Shown: positions 25,600-38,236 of the stretch, one piece after another
Layout: the number at the start of each line of letters is the position of its first letter
Numbering within the stretch: position 1 is the first letter of the stretch
NCBI GenBank assembly: GCA_028829895.1
Contig: CM054180.1
Location: forward strand, 116,951,973 to 117,015,972
Origin: Sinotaia quadrata
Lineage: Eukaryota; Mollusca; Gastropoda; Architaenioglossa; Viviparidae
Length of the DNA: 64,000 nt
Reading direction: 5' to 3'
Translations under genes and position numbers: made by a program
Notes under the pieces: generated by a model
Told to the model about the DNA's origin: nothing
The model's database searches: none
Seen by the model: the letters and a program-made list of their open reading frames with translations, nothing else

Positions 25600-26720
25600 A
25601 ATTACTAATGCTCCATATTTAGTTTCATGGAATTAAATTCATTAAGTACTAAATCTAACTCCAAAGACAGTTTTATCTCAAAATTAAAGTTTTATAAAGT
25701 ACTACTAAATCCAAGTCTATAGCTAGTATCATACAAGAATTTAAAAAAAATCATAAAGTACAAAATCTTACTTCATAGCCAGCTTTTCACAAGAAATTAC
25801 ATGTTTCGTAAAAGAATTAAAAAGGTGTTTTAAAGTACTACTAAATCTGACTCTATAGCTAGTGTCAAAAGAATTAAAAAGGTGTTTTAAAGTACTACTA
25901 AATCTGACTCTATAGCTAGTGTCAAAAGAATTAAAAGTTTCATAAAGTACCAAATCCGACTCCATAGCTAGTTTCATATAAGAATTAAAATATTTTTTTA
26001 AAGTACCAAATCTAACCAAATAGTTAGTGTCATAAAAAAATGAAAGAGTTTCATAAAGTATCAAACATAACAATATAATCAGTTGAATATAAGAATGAAA
26101 AAAGTTTCATAAAGTTTTATTCAAGAATTAAAAATTTCATAAATACCAAATCTGACTCCATAGCTATTGTCAAACATGAATTAAAAATTTCATAAAGTAC
26201 CAAATCTGTCTCTGTAACTAGTTTCATATGAGAATCAAAACACTTTTTATGGTACCAAATCTGACTCTATAGTGAGTGTCATACAAAAAGAATTAAGTTT
26301 CATAAAGTATCAAATCTGACTCCAAAGTACTTTCATATAAGAATTAAAACACTTCATAAAGTATCAAATCTGACTCCAGAGTAATTTCATATAAGAATTA
26401 AAACACTTCATAAAGTATCAAATCTGACTCCAGAGTAATTTCATATAAGAATTAAAACACTTCATAAAGTATCAAATCTGACTCCAAAGTAATTTCATAT
26501 AAGAGTTACAAACACTTCATAAAGTACCAAATATGACTCCAAAGTAACTTCATATAAGAGTTACAAACACTTCATAAAGTATCAAATCTGACTCCAAAGT
26601 AATTTCATGTAAGAGTTACAAACACTTCATAAAGTACCAAATATGACTCCATAGCTTTTATATATTGTTTTATATAAGAATTATAAAGTTTTATAAAGTA
26701 TCAAATTCAACTAAAAAAAA
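25600..26720. repeat. Degenerate 45-55-bp tandem array, about 20 copies
   Basis: The recurring core is TTCATAAAGTACCAAATCTG followed by ACTCCATAGCTAGT and ATATAAGAATTAAAA. Units are diverged at 25.6-26.3 kb and much more alike at 26.3-26.6 kb, suggesting recent expansion at one edge. Confidence 0.88.
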
Positions 26721-26789
26721 AATACAACTAAAGAGAAATGAAAGATTAGATCAACATTTACAGTTGTTAATCTCCAGATCAAACAATTC

Positions 26790-27075
26790 AGGTTGTTTTC
26801 ATAAACTACCAAATTTGACTATGGAAATACAACCAAATAGATATAAAGAGTAAAGCAACACTTAGAGTTGCTAATCTCTACACATACAATGAGGTAAAAG
26901 TACCAAATCTGACTATGGAAATACAACCAAATAGATATAAAGAGTAAAGTAACACTTAGAGTTGCTAATCTCTACACATACAATGAGGTAAAAGTACCAA
27001 ATCTGACTATGGAAATACAACCATATAGATATAAAGAGTAAAGCAACACTTAGAGTTAGAGTTGCTAAACTCTGC
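26790..27075. repeat. 94-bp tandem repeat, 3 copies
   Basis: Copies begin at 26807, 26901 and 26995 (TACCAAATCTGACTATGGAA) and include AGAGTTGCTAATCTCTACAC. The start shares TACCAAATCTGACT with the array to the left, so this unit is probably an enlarged derivative of it. Confidence 0.9.
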
Positions 27076-27586
27076 ATCCTATGATTAGGGTTCTTTTCTT
27101 TTTTAATTATCATTACCAGGAACTGCTGATGCAATTATTTAAAACATTTCTTTTAGTGCAATCATAACCATAGCCGCCATGTCTTTATCCTTCATCATAG
27201 AAACCAGTGGTACTGAAAATAACTACTACAGCTCTATACAAAACATTTATTAATGTGAATACTTGAGCGGTAAAACCAGGAATAGCTCTAGTACTAAGAA
27301 AACACAGCGGTTATTTTAAATTTTGAGTTGATGATGTGGATGACTCTGTTGATCTATTTGCAGCTCATCTTTTCCATCTCTTTTGCCTTGCGATTGCTGT
27401 TCAGTTTAGTCGCTGTGTTTGCTGAGATAAGCTGAATGCAACATTTCCATTTTTCCTGAAGATTTAAACTCAGGTCCCTTTGCTGGGAGCCTGACATCTT
27501 AGTGCTTAATCTTGCTAACATCCTCCAAAATGCAAAAATATTGAAGGTTAGCTGGAAAATACACATGTGTGCCAGAGTACTTGAAG

Positions 27587-27693
27587 AATTTCTTAATAAC
27601 AATAGCAAAGCTTGTTGATGTATATAAGAGAACAAAGTAGATTTCTTAATAACAATAGCAAAGCTTGCTGATGTATATAAGAGAACAATGTAG
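27587..27693. repeat. 53-bp direct duplication
   Basis: Two nearly identical copies of ATTTCTTAATAACAATAGCA through GTATATAAGAGAACAA. Confidence 0.9.
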
Positions 27694-28199
27694 ATTTTTT
27701 TTTAAACACTAAGGAAGTTTTCCAAACTGAAATTAACTATGAAAAAAAAGTTCTTGAATTAAAATGACTTTGATTTCAAAGCAAAAAAAAAAATATTAAC
27801 TGTTAAATACTAATTTTTTTCATATGATATGTAATTGTGATTGTGCATGTCATTTATGAACTTATTCACAAACAAAAATAATAACTGAACATTAGACTAA
27901 TAGATGACTGTCTTCTTATGATTTTGTTTAGAAGAAGAATTTTGTCAAGAAAATACAGCCTAGTTTAGAATAATGACATAAAAAAACCAAAATTTAAGAA
28001 CACAAAATTAGTACAGAAATGATACAAAAATCACTACACTCACCAATTAGCCTTCTTTTACATTGGACAGAAGCATATGCAATAAACTCACTTTAAAAAA
28101 AATATCACTTTACACTTTGAGGTTTTATGTACATGAAAAAATCAACAACTAAAAGAGAGAGAGAGAGAGAGAGAGAGAGTAATTTAAATTATATTAAAT
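27694..28199. other. AT-rich spacer with (GA)n
   Basis: Contains a GA run at about 28156-28180. Nothing else is recognised. Confidence 0.5.
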
Positions 28200-31100
28200 G
28201 AGCCAAATTTTAATACAAAGTAGAAATATCAATCATATCTTTACGAGCAAGAGATAAATATCAAAGAGATACTTATGCATGCATTTATTTGTATCTCCAA
28301 ATTGTAAAATAGGACTTAAGTCTCAGAATACCTTGCAGTCATATACACGGACACTATAACAGATTGTTTTTAATGACTCTATGTAACAATGCAGCTTCAG
28401 ATAGTACCCATTGTAGCATATGGTATCTAGATCTGATGTGCTCATACAAGTATCTTGTTATATTCTGTTTTCTTGCTTCTCTACTATTACAAGTCGATGA
28501 ACTCAAATTAAATACAATAAAGTAATTCAGGACAGAAAGAGACATTCATTTGTCAATTTATTACATTATAATTTGTTTTTAAAATATAACTTTTAAAAAT
28601 AAATAGATATAATTTACGCTTTTTTTCGTTTTGTTTTTACCCCCCCACCCCAGGAAGTGGGTGATATTTATATAATTTGTTTTCATTTGATCAACAATTT
28701 ATGTACAAAGCCTTCACCATTCAGCAGTTAAATAAACAATTCACTCATATAGTGCATGCTAATTTCATCAACAAATGTACAATGAATAAAAGAAATTTAC
28801 ATAATTTACAAATTCAAATAAAATATTCATGCTACTAATAATAAAATAATGTCTTTGACATACAGGTGCAAATACAAACATTATTTTAATCCAGATGCAT
28901 TTCCCAATTAAATCTAACGAAATTAATAATCTAATGAAATTAATAACTGATTCATCAAATTCAAAAGTAAATGATGAAATAATAGGCAAATTTACAATGA
29001 CTGCCAAGTCAAAAAACCAGATTCCTTGATTTCCAGACTTAAATGACCATAATGATGACACTTCCAGTAAATGAGTAATATAATAATGTTATATTCATAA
29101 CATAAAGCAAAAATGTACAATGTCTGAATAATTGGGTGGAAAAAATCAAACATAAAAACCACAGTAAAGAAAGAAATTATAGCAGTTTAGTTTATTTCTG
29201 CCATCACCACAGTTGTTCTTTTTGTTTTTTTTAACAAGGAAGCAATTATGCTTATTAATACTGTCACAATTATTTGGCAGTGGGTTAATGAGTTTATATC
29301 AATAGCATCAAATCCCAAAACTTTACACATGAGTATATATTAGATTACTTGTGTTTAAATAGCATTAGTAGTAACAGCTAAATGTCCAAATTAACAAATT
29401 AATTTACTAACAGTGTGTATAATCTCCTTCACTTAAGAATATATACTTTATTTACATAAAACAAATAACAAATCCTGATTAAATAACTGTTCATTAAATG
29501 AAATTTAATTAACTGTCAAAGTATCACATAAAATAATAAAAATAAACAATTCTTTTTTTTTTAAAAATAAAGTGTTTTAAATGAAAATTTCAAAACATAA
29601 TTTATAATCAATTTAGGAAAGATAAATCTACAATTAATTTTTTTCAATCAGATATTTTGGCAACAACCGCATAATGATTCTTAAAAGTTCTAGTTAACTC
29701 ATTCTAAAGCCTATGTGCCTACAGCACCATTATTTTAGGTAGCAAACTATGTCAGCATTACAAATATTAAAATATATTAATGGAACAGATGTAAGGCAAT
29801 TTGATTTAATTCTCTAAATGGTTATAAATCTCTCTCTTTCCATATATATACATTAATGTAATATGTTGATTACTGTATTTTCAGAAGAGAAATATCTACT
29901 ACTTATAGTAGGCACTATTTATAATTGGTTCAATTTCCACAGTGTACATAATTATAGCAATGTAACAACATAAATGAAGCAGTCAACTGGGGAAAACAAA
30001 TCATATACAAGATGATAGTAACAAAATAAAATCACATATATCCATACAAGTAGGAAACTATAAGCAAATAATTATTTACAATAATTAAATATGCAGACAT
30101 CCTCTGAAGATCTGCTGCACTTTATAAACTTATTTTCACAGCTTTGCACACAACAAAATCATATTTGGAGATTCAAAGAACACCATAAAACTATAGAATT
30201 TATATTATAATGTGCATAATAATTATACCAACAAATGTGAGTAATTATTGTTCTATCAATTTCAATAGTAACTGTTAATTTATGTGGAGTATAGAATAGT
30301 GATAACTGGGAATATCACCTACTGAACAACAAAGGTAATAAATCATGCCAGTTGAATGGCATACATCTTTAAGTAATTTACTTTCAACTGTATCTCAAAT
30401 TTACACAAAGACCAAATGACAATTAAAAATTCATATTTTCTACAAAAACAAATCTAAACTGTGAAAATGGTCTCATCATTAATTGTGGTCATTCTAGTCA
30501 AATAAACGTTCTTTACCAACACATGGCCAGCCATATGAGGTCACAAAAATTTGAAAGTGCAAACAAGAGCATAATCTACAGAAACACATGCATGCATGAG
30601 TTACCTTCTGCTGATAATCTTCTCTCTCTCAAACACAGACATGCATACACATAATTCATGGATATAAAGTACAACCTATAAAGAGTTTCTCGGAGATGAA
30701 TTTTCCTTTCCAATTTAAACTCAATGGTATAGTTTGTTAAGGACTATAATCAGTACATGGCTGGGGTAGATAAAAGTGAGCAGTTAATAAATAAACATGT
30801 TTTGAGAAAAACAAGTAAGTACTGGAAGACATTATACTTTTCATTTTATAAATACAGCATGGGTTAATGCTTCCATTTTATTTGAGATTGAAAGTAAAAT
30901 TTCCATAAATAGAAGAACTGAAAAGACCACCTAGATATGGGCAAACTGATTTTACAGAAGAGCTAATTAGGGAACTAGGAATATAGGTTTGCATGACAAT
31001 GTACCTGTTGCTACAAAGCCAACAGTTATCTCTTGCATGCTATGGATCCTGAATGTTCTTTAAAATTGTAATTGTGATATCAAACTATTCAAATTGAGAG

Positions 31101-33446
31101 AAAAATAAGTGTTAGATGTGCAATTTGTGATATTTTCTTATGCTTTCAGAAAAACAAAACCTTTCTTTCTGCTTTTCATAAGCCATAGTTACTCTATTAA
31201 GTTGGCACGGTACATCATGATTAGACATGTTAATTTGTCCAATGAAAAATTTGAATATATAGTACACAATAAATATATATCTAAATTGGTATTTTTATCT
31301 GTAAGTGGATTGATAAACAATTTTAAAGACTATTTCAATACCTACTATATCATTGTTATATATTTTAACAACTGAATTTGAATGATGAAATATCTTACTT
31401 TTACCAAAATAAACTCGTGAATTTGCCGATACCAGTAGCAATACTGAAAGACATCTCAATTCATTATTTACTGCTACATTTACCTGATATTTGGTTTTCT
31501 GTTGCAGATACTGTTATGTTTCAAGAATATAACAAATATTTGTTCAATTCTCATCAAACCTATTTTTCTTTTTTGTCAAAATGTAAAATCAGGATTAATT
31601 AATTAAAATTAAACTAATCCTCATATTTAATTTATTAAAATTAAGAAATGTCACTATACAGTTACAACTGTATTGGTATTAAAAGCCCATTCAATTTCCG
31701 TTAAAATGACATATAACAAGTATATACACACTTCAGAATCTAGACAGAAATATATTCTAAATACACCCAGTGTGTAACAAGGAGCAAAATCACCAAAATC
31801 TCATGTCAGAAGACAGTTAGTATTTCACAGTCCAAGGCTGAGTGGAAGGTCAAGTGGAGCCCTAGACTCACATCATTTGCTACCCTTGCTGTGCAAGTGG
31901 ATAGAATAGAAAGTACAATTAAATGGTTCTGCATGGCCCTTAGTTTTGAGGACTGGGGAACTATCTCTATTTAGTCCCTTCACCTGAGCTTGGAACTATT
32001 TGACTTTTGCATGCTTCAGGTCAACAGATTACCATATTTACTTAATTATTCAGAACTTATTTTCAAGTTTCCAATTAAGATTTTGAAAAGAAAGATTTAA
32101 ATTATTGGAATGTGGCCCGTGTTCAGATGTTAATGAAAATTTAGAATCATAACGCTTAGAAGCACTAAAAGTAAAGCAAAATAGTACAAAGAACAAGCCC
32201 AATAAAATACTTCCTAAGTAAAACATATAAATCTGGCTATACACAATTATTATTTTTTTAAAAAAACAAAGATGCTTTGTGTTTAAATTTAAATCACACT
32301 AAAGACAGACATTTTCTAAAATCGTTTAAGAAGGATAGCTTTAAACCTTGTATTAAAAATTGTTAAAAGTAAGTTAAAGGCTAAAATTATAAAAACTGTT
32401 ACATCTTCACTTTTATTAATTAAAATAAATAAGCAATAAAGTTGTGATTCTGAAAGTTTATCTTCTATTAATACTATTTCATTGCAAGTCTCATAAGTAT
32501 GATAATATCTTTGGAAATCAAAATGACATATATATATAACATGTGTTGAGAGCTTATCTTTGTCCTTGCAAAATAAAATGGACGAAGATTTGTATATCAT
32601 AATGGGAGAGGGGCAGGGTGGCAGTAATAAAGTTGAAACTTTGTTATAGATACAAAGTTGAAAATAATACTGATATAATTGTTTGAGTTACGGACAAACA
32701 TCAGGATGGTAACATACTATGTTTATTATTCAGACATTTGCAAGTGTTCTGAGGTGAAGAGAGAAGTATCACAGTTATTCACCTAAAAATTTGAGCAATT
32801 TTTCCATCGGCTAAAATAATCAGATTAAAATTAATGTGATTGTTAATCTGATTAATATTTCTTTTTCATCTTCATTTAGTAAAAAAAAAAAAAAAATGGA
32901 AAATTTTAGGTAATCTACTTAATCATCCACGACAAACTTTTAGAGAAAAAAAAAATATATATATATATATATATTTGATATAGAAAATGTAAATCTGACA
33001 AATATTTCTGGTGTCAAGAAATTAGAATAAATATGGTATTCAGATTAGAATAAGTCAAGGAACAGTTAACATTTATTTACAAATTTCAAACCAAAATAAC
33101 CTTCAAAAGCACAAGCTCACTTAAAAGCACACACAAACACACTGACAAATGGACACACACATTATAACAAAAAAGAGGAAAAAATCAAACATACATACAA
33201 AAAGTACAACACAATGCATGTGTTTCCTATTCTATCTACACTACTCTCAATTAAAGAAACTACTGAATAATAAAGCAATGATTAATAGATGATTGGGTAG
33301 TGTAATGCATGAGACTCATGCAAGCTACACGGGAAAGGCTGGAATACAATGCAGCCTATTAGTGGTTACTAAGGGGAAAAGGCATGGCATTAAGGAGTCC
33401 AAACTCCCAACAAGTTCCATTTCCCTCCCCCCGCCAAGAAAATGTC
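28200..33446 (-). other. Repeat-poor AT-rich stretch; possible long 3' UTR of the shisa-like gene
   Basis: Directly downstream of the shisa-like stop codon lie about 5 kb with no minisatellite, no mobile element I recognise and only tiny microsatellites (for example AT at 32957-32974), unlike the rest of the window. On the minus strand it has many AATAAA-like words and three TGTAAATA words (plus-strand TATTTACA at 29449, 30073 and 33074), which match the Pumilio site. In DNA this AT-rich some such words are expected by chance. Plus-strand frames at 31109-31375 and 31378-31602 have the composition of the background and I do not accept them. A long 3' UTR is inference; ordinary intergenic DNA is the alternative. 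Confidence 0.35.
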
Positions 33447-33595
33447 TTATTCCATAGGTGGTGCAGATGCTTTCTGATGGGGGTCATAAATCACAGCAGT
33501 GTAAGGTGGTTGCTGGGAAAAACACTGATTTGCAGAAGGCCCAGGAGGCTGGTATGGTGGAGGCTGGTACGGTGGAGGCTGGTATGGTGGAGGGC
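33447..33595 (-). CDS. Shisa-like gene, last coding exon
   Basis: The acceptor TTATTACAG precedes 33595. Two bases complete a split Gly codon, then follow three PPPYQ repeats and the tail to a TAA at 33449-33447. The repeated CCACCGTACCAGCCT-type codons show that the PPPYQ repeat is a 15-bp DNA tandem duplication inside the coding exon. Confidence 0.8.
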
Positions 33596-36500
33596 CTGTA
33601 ATAAATAAATTAACATAATTGAAATTTATGTGTATGTGTTTGTATGCTTGTGTGTGTATAAATATATGTATGCATGTGTGAGTGAGTGTGTGTATGCATG
33701 CAATCATGAGTGCATCTTAGTAGGTGCTGAGAGGAAAATATATTCATAGAAAGAAAATTCACCATTTCAGGGAATGACTATGACTATTTTAGTATTTAAA
33801 TTAATATTCAATTCCACTCCCAATTTATTTTTTTAAGTTTTTAAAATAATAAAAACATATCTGATTAAAACCTGAACAAAACAGTAGGGCAGAAGTAAAT
33901 GAACACTATCAAATTCAACCAGTCCTTATATTTCAATATGACTGCTGTCAACATCAAACATTTTGATGAGAAAACATTATTCATTATACATTGCAATGAA
34001 TTACTAGAATTTAGAAAACTAACATAATTTTGTTAAACTATATCTAGATCCAAAATTATTGCCATAAATAACCTTTAATCGTAATCACAAACACCTTTTC
34101 AACAATAACAACATTTTTAAATAAATGAGGAAAAAGGTTTATATGGGGAAGAGGAAAGAAATGCAGTTACTAACTTAGGGTATTTAATCTTTCAAAAGTA
34201 GAGTGAAAGTTAATCTGCACTGCATCAAGGAAAGGCCACTCTTAGTCATTCTCTAGTTCAAAAATATGCAACATAACCAATAATATAAAGGTGCAGTCAA
34301 TTGCATGCATACAAAACACTGTATAACTATAAAATGCAGCATAATCAATATATGTAGGTACAGTCAATAGCATGCATACAAAACACTGTATTAACTATAA
34401 CACCATAGCAGTATTGACTTCACCTATGTTTGTAAAATTTGTGTAGTGTGCTTTGAGATCATATATAAATTTACATAAATATTAATAATAACAGATTAAA
34501 AAAACAACAACATTTAAATGGGTAGCTTTGAACTATTCATTACAATATATGAGATTATGATCACGGTATTCCTACAGTTGTAAAGATAAATGAATGCTCA
34601 GTTTAGTTTACTGAGAGAAGTTACTTTACTTAAATATTTAGAACAGTTTGTTAGAAAATATCTTGATTTTGTATTTCCAGAAATTTTTTACATCAATTCT
34701 ACTAGCAACTGGAGGTTCCTACACTTAGTACAAAACATCAAACTGGGAACTTATAAATTGTTCTCAAAAAAACCAACAAAAAAAAAACCAAAAAAAAAAT
34801 CAAAAACTTTTCAAAACTTGTTTGGAATTTTTTAATATTAAATGAAAGCATAAAATTAAATTCTGTCCTAATATCCTCAACATAAAAAGTCTCACAAAAT
34901 AATTATTCTCACAATTTTTAAAACACTTTTAAACAAAACAATGTGTAATAATATACTATATAGTACAGTAGGGGTCTCCAAACTTTTCAGCCCGAGGGCC
35001 GCATTAACTATCAAACAGCAGTTCAGGGGCCGACTACACACTCGAGGTCCAAATAAAAAAGAATCAAAACATGGATTTTTTAAAAATTATTTATTTACTA
35101 TTATTTTATTCAGTTATTATTTAATAACACATTGATACACTACAAGTGAACACCTGTATTAGTGGGAATGGTGAAATTGTTTCCTGGATTCCAAAATAGC
35201 AGACATTTCTGGCTTTAGATTTGATGTCCCTAATATCAACAGTGATCTGAGATTATCATCGGACAAGTTTGTTCTCAAATTGTTCTTCACATATTTTCAT
35301 TCTTGAAAATGTTTGTTCACACAGATATGTTGTTCCAAAGACTGAAAGGTACCTTGATGCAAAGGTTTTGACATTAGAAAAGTCTTCCTTGGGCAAAAAC
35401 TGGTAAAAGCCCACCAGTCCTTCTTTGAACTTGTCCCTAAGGAGGTCATTTGCTTGCAACTCGATGGCTTTGTCTAATAGTCATGGTTGACTGCTCATAT
35501 ACTATAGACTGAGTGGACTGGATACTAAGAATATGTCCGACTTATGTAACAATCAGTGACCCATATCAATAACGCTCCTTTATTCCGAATCTGGGTCAGA
35601 GTTGTTTGTTCCCTCTCAACTCTTAAGAGATTAGAGATAGAAAAATATAGCGACGGCTGATCTTGGCAGGATACACGTAAATTTCCGTAATTTTTTCCCA
35701 TAGACAAAAAGGTCTCCATGGGCCGCATGTGGCCCACGGGCCATAGTTTGGAGACCCCTGTAGTACAGCATAAATATAATTTAATTTTTAAAAATAAAAT
35801 ACATTCTTTTAAAAATTGGAATAATTATAATGAAAACCTTAAAAATATTTTTTTTAAAATTAAGTAATGTACATTATTTATTGGAACCATTTTATGCACC
35901 AAATTAAAAAGTGACCATTAGAGACATGAACACAACAAAAACAAAGCTAACAAATTTGGGTTAAGATCTGCCTTTTATTAGTTTTAAGGATAAGAATTAT
36001 GCTGTGAAAAACAATAATGCATAATTCATTAGATACTGAAATTTATGGGTTTACTCTTGATGGAGAACTATTGTAGTTGTTGATTAGAATGATCCTAACC
36101 AAACTTAAGCATTTCCATAACATGTCTACTGTGTTTTTAAATTAGAACACAGTGATTCTTTAAGACAATTAGACTGAATCAATTATTTAATTATAATTAG
36201 CATACATTGAAAACTGCTTGCTTTTCTTTTATGAAAAGAATACAAGTGTGTTGCAGAAGTAGAAAATTACTATGGATATTAATTAGTAACAGTATACAGT
36301 GCAGAGTGTAAAACAATCCAATAAAACTAACTAGCCATTACTGCTTCAGCTAGGCAATGCTAATAAGTAATACTGCATAAAAATTAAACACTTGTCAAAA
36401 GACCAAGTAAACTGTATACACAATAGAATACAATCACACCATTTTGTAGCGCAATATATATCATCCATCTAGACAACGAAAAATTATTTCAGCTGTCAAG

Positions 36501-38016
36501 AATCTCCAACACTTTTGGAAAAAAACAATTAAACGTAATAATCCTTTCTCGGAAGTGTTACTCTTATATCTGCCACCTCAGCTATTTTACTGTAACAACT
36601 GCCACCTAAGCAATATTACTGTTATAACTGCCACCTCAGCAATATTACTGTTATAACTGCCACCTCAGCAATATTACTGTTATAACTGCCACCTCAGCAA
36701 TATTACTGTTTTACCCTCCACCTCATCAATATTACTGTTTTACCTGCCACCCCAGCAATATTACTGTTTTAGTATTACCTGCCACCCAAGCAATATTACT
36801 GTTTTACCTGCCACCTCATCAATATTACTGTTATATCTGCCACGTCAGCAATATTACTGTTTTACCTGCCACCTCAACAAAAGTGTTACAGACATAACTG
36901 CAGCTCAGCAGCTTTAGTTATACCTGCCCCCTCAGCATGTTATTGTTTTACCTGCACCAGGTGGTGGCATAGGAATTGCAGGATATTGTGGGTATCCTAC
37001 AGGCGGGGGACCTGCTCTCCATGGTTGTGGGGCAGCCGGTTGAAAAGTGTATGTTGTAGTAGTCGAGACATGGCTCTGACCAGGATTCCGCAGCACAACA
37101 CCTCTTGAGGCTGTACGACCCTTGCAACAGCAGTACACACAGCAAAGTATAAAGATGATAATGGAGACAATGACACTGATCACAATGAAAACAATGATGC
37201 CCACAGTCAGGGTGGCATATCCTTCCATGTTATCTGCACACAAACATTAAGAATACAGTACTACTACATCTATTAAAATTTTCAAGATACAGTTGACAGA
37301 GTACAAAGAGAGATGGGGAGTGAGAAAGAATATCTTTAAATTAAAACAAAACAAATACACCATATGTAAGTTGATTAGAGAGAAAATGCATAGATAAATA
37401 ATTGACAAATGCAAGGAATGAAGGATAGACAACATAAAGACTGTGACAGACAGAGACATATACACTAAGATATATATCATATGGAATACACATACAGTTA
37501 GGCAAACTGATAGATATGGTAGCAATCTGACAGCCAATTATAATTATCAAAACACGTTTGCTACAAAATACCAACTTACATTAAAAAAAAAAGTTAATAA
37601 ACTTTCAATTAAAAAAATAATGTTTTTAATACTAAATTTACTTAGCTGAATTTAATGTATTTAAACTTAAATAGCGTCATTTATCTTATTCAGATTATAT
37701 TTTTTAAAAACAGAAATAATGTGTATACATGGTAGGGTGAACATTTTCCTGGGGGTTTTATTGTTTTTGTTTTTGTTTGGGTTTTTTTGCTATCCTATAT
37801 TCAACTGACACATTTGCATTAAAACTCGTGTATGTTGCTCATTAACTACGTTAGTGTTACTACTAAAGTACTATTTTTACTAAATTAAATCAAATCAGCT
37901 GGACTGTCCATAATAAAAATTATTTTGTCTTTAAAATACCTCCTGGTTGCTAGAACAAGTATTAGCACCAAAACTTTAAAATAAAAGCGTTGAGAAAGAA
38001 AGAAAGAAAGAAACTT

Positions 38017-38106
<90 letters not shown>

Positions 38107-38200
38107 GAAGAAAGAAAGAAAGAAAGAACGGTTGATTTTATTTTATGTTTAGCGATCATTTTATATTATCAGACATACCTGTGTCCGAGTCTTGGGACAT
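33447..38200 (-). CDS. Shisa-like single-pass membrane protein with PPPY motifs (spliced, 150 aa)
   Basis: Coding exons 38200-38179, 37233-36952 and 33595-33447 join in frame (both introns phase 1, GT-AG). The 150-residue product has a short polar N-terminus, a membrane segment at about residues 15-37, a juxtamembrane Cys cluster (C38, C39, C42-C44) followed by Lys-Gly-Arg, and a Pro-rich cytosolic tail. The tail has three PPPY motifs (103-106, 108-111, 113-116) and PPY at 131-133, typical ligands of WW domains such as those in NEDD4-family E3 ligases. This layout fits the shisa/WBP1/VOPP1/CYYR1 superfamily, whose members act as adaptors in the endomembrane system or plasma membrane. The extracellular Cys-rich domain of classical shisa proteins is not found, so either an upstream coding exon was missed or this is a short isoform. 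Intron 2 holds a hAT relic and a 29-bp array, and intron 1 holds a GAAA array. Exact family assignment is uncertain. Confidence 0.7.
33600..34258. other. Intron 2 of the shisa-like gene, right part
   Basis: AT-rich intronic sequence (minus-strand gene) with short GT-rich words near 33620-33700. No other feature. Confidence 0.6.
34259..34393. repeat. About 66-bp direct duplication in the intron
   Basis: Two diverged copies share GGT.CAGTCAAT.GCATGCA and TACAAAACACTGTAT. Confidence 0.85.
34961..35768 (-). mobile_element. Non-autonomous hAT element with 8-bp target duplication
   Basis: The element runs 34969-35760 (792 bp). The left end is TAGGGGTCTCCAAACTTT and the right end, reverse-complemented, is CAGGGGTCTCCAAACTAT. 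Both are followed internally by GC-rich AGGGCCGC/CGGGCC words typical of hAT ends. The 8-mer TAGTACAG flanks both sides (34961-34968 and 35761-35768), the standard hAT target duplication. The interior keeps only a C-terminal piece of the transposase on the minus strand, so this is an internal-deletion derivative, lying in intron 2 of the shisa-like gene in the same orientation as the gene. Confidence 0.92.
35158..35459 (-). pseudogene. hAT transposase C-terminal remnant, frameshifted
   Basis: The minus-strand frame reads ...LLRDKFKEGL...FYQFLPKEDF, then FGTTYLCEQTFSRMK, the C-terminal dimerisation motif of hAT transposases related to those that gave ZBED5/GTF2IRD2-type proteins. After QFENKL the frame breaks, and the expected continuation (SDDNLRSLLILGTSN...) is in another frame to a stop near 35158, so one base has been gained or lost near 35260-35264. 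The N-terminal BED finger and the catalytic core are missing. Confidence 0.85.
35769..36566. other. Intron 2 of the shisa-like gene, left part
   Basis: AT-rich, single-copy. No feature recognised. Confidence 0.6.
36567..36935. repeat. 29-bp minisatellite, about 11 copies
   Basis: Units contain CTGCCACCTCAGCAATATTA followed by CTGTTATA. The array ends about 20 bp from the donor of the membrane exon, so it lies at the start of intron 2. Later units vary (CTGTTTTAC). Confidence 0.93.
36952..37233 (-). CDS. Shisa-like gene, membrane-segment exon
   Basis: 282 bp between acceptor TGTGTGCAG and donor GTAAAA, phase 1 on both sides. It encodes the hydrophobic segment (ATLTVGIIVFIVISVIV...), the Cys cluster and a Pro/Ala/Tyr-rich stretch ending MPPPGAG. 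This is the most diagnostic exon of the gene. Confidence 0.85.
37989..38128. repeat. (GAAA)n microsatellite
   Basis: About 33 tetranucleotide units with one interruption near 38012. It lies within about 50 bp of the splice donor at 38178. Confidence 0.97.
38114..38174. repeat. 61-bp dispersed duplicate, copy 1
   Basis: Starts in the GAAA run, contains ACGGTTGATTTTATTTTATG and AGCGATCATTTTATATTATC, and ends at AGAC, four bases from the splice donor on the minus strand. Copy 2 is identical, at 39368-39428. Confidence 0.93.
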
Positions 38201-38236
38201 AATATGTCTTAATGAAGCCTTGCTGAACAGATTTCT
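38179..38236 (-). CDS. Shisa-like gene, exon with proposed start codon
   Basis: Donor ACACAG|GTATGT ends the exon at 38179. An ATG at 38200-38198 gives MSQDSDT and joins in frame to the membrane exon. Acceptor TTTTTAG would start the exon at 38236; from there to the ATG the frame is also open, so an upstream coding exon cannot be excluded. The start codon is therefore tentative. Confidence 0.5.

Larger units (their letters stand above)
37234..38178. other. Intron 1 (coding) of the shisa-like gene
   Basis: AT-rich, with the GAAA array described separately. Overlapping frames on both strands around 37247-37650 are composition artefacts. Confidence 0.6.

Noticed and set aside
31109..31602. Two consecutive plus-strand frames of 88 and 74 codons separated by three bases
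   Set aside because: Ile/Phe/Tyr/Asn-rich composition equals the AT-rich background. No domain or splice sites, and they lie antisense in the presumed 3' UTR.
36932..37243. Reading the shisa-like membrane exon as a complete 103-residue protein
   Set aside because: Its first codon is TTG, and both edges are splice sites in phase with neighbouring exons.
37962..38202. Lys/Glu/Arg-rich (plus) and Phe/Leu/Ser-rich (minus) frames
   Set aside because: Translations of the GAAA microsatellite in intron 1 of the shisa-like gene.
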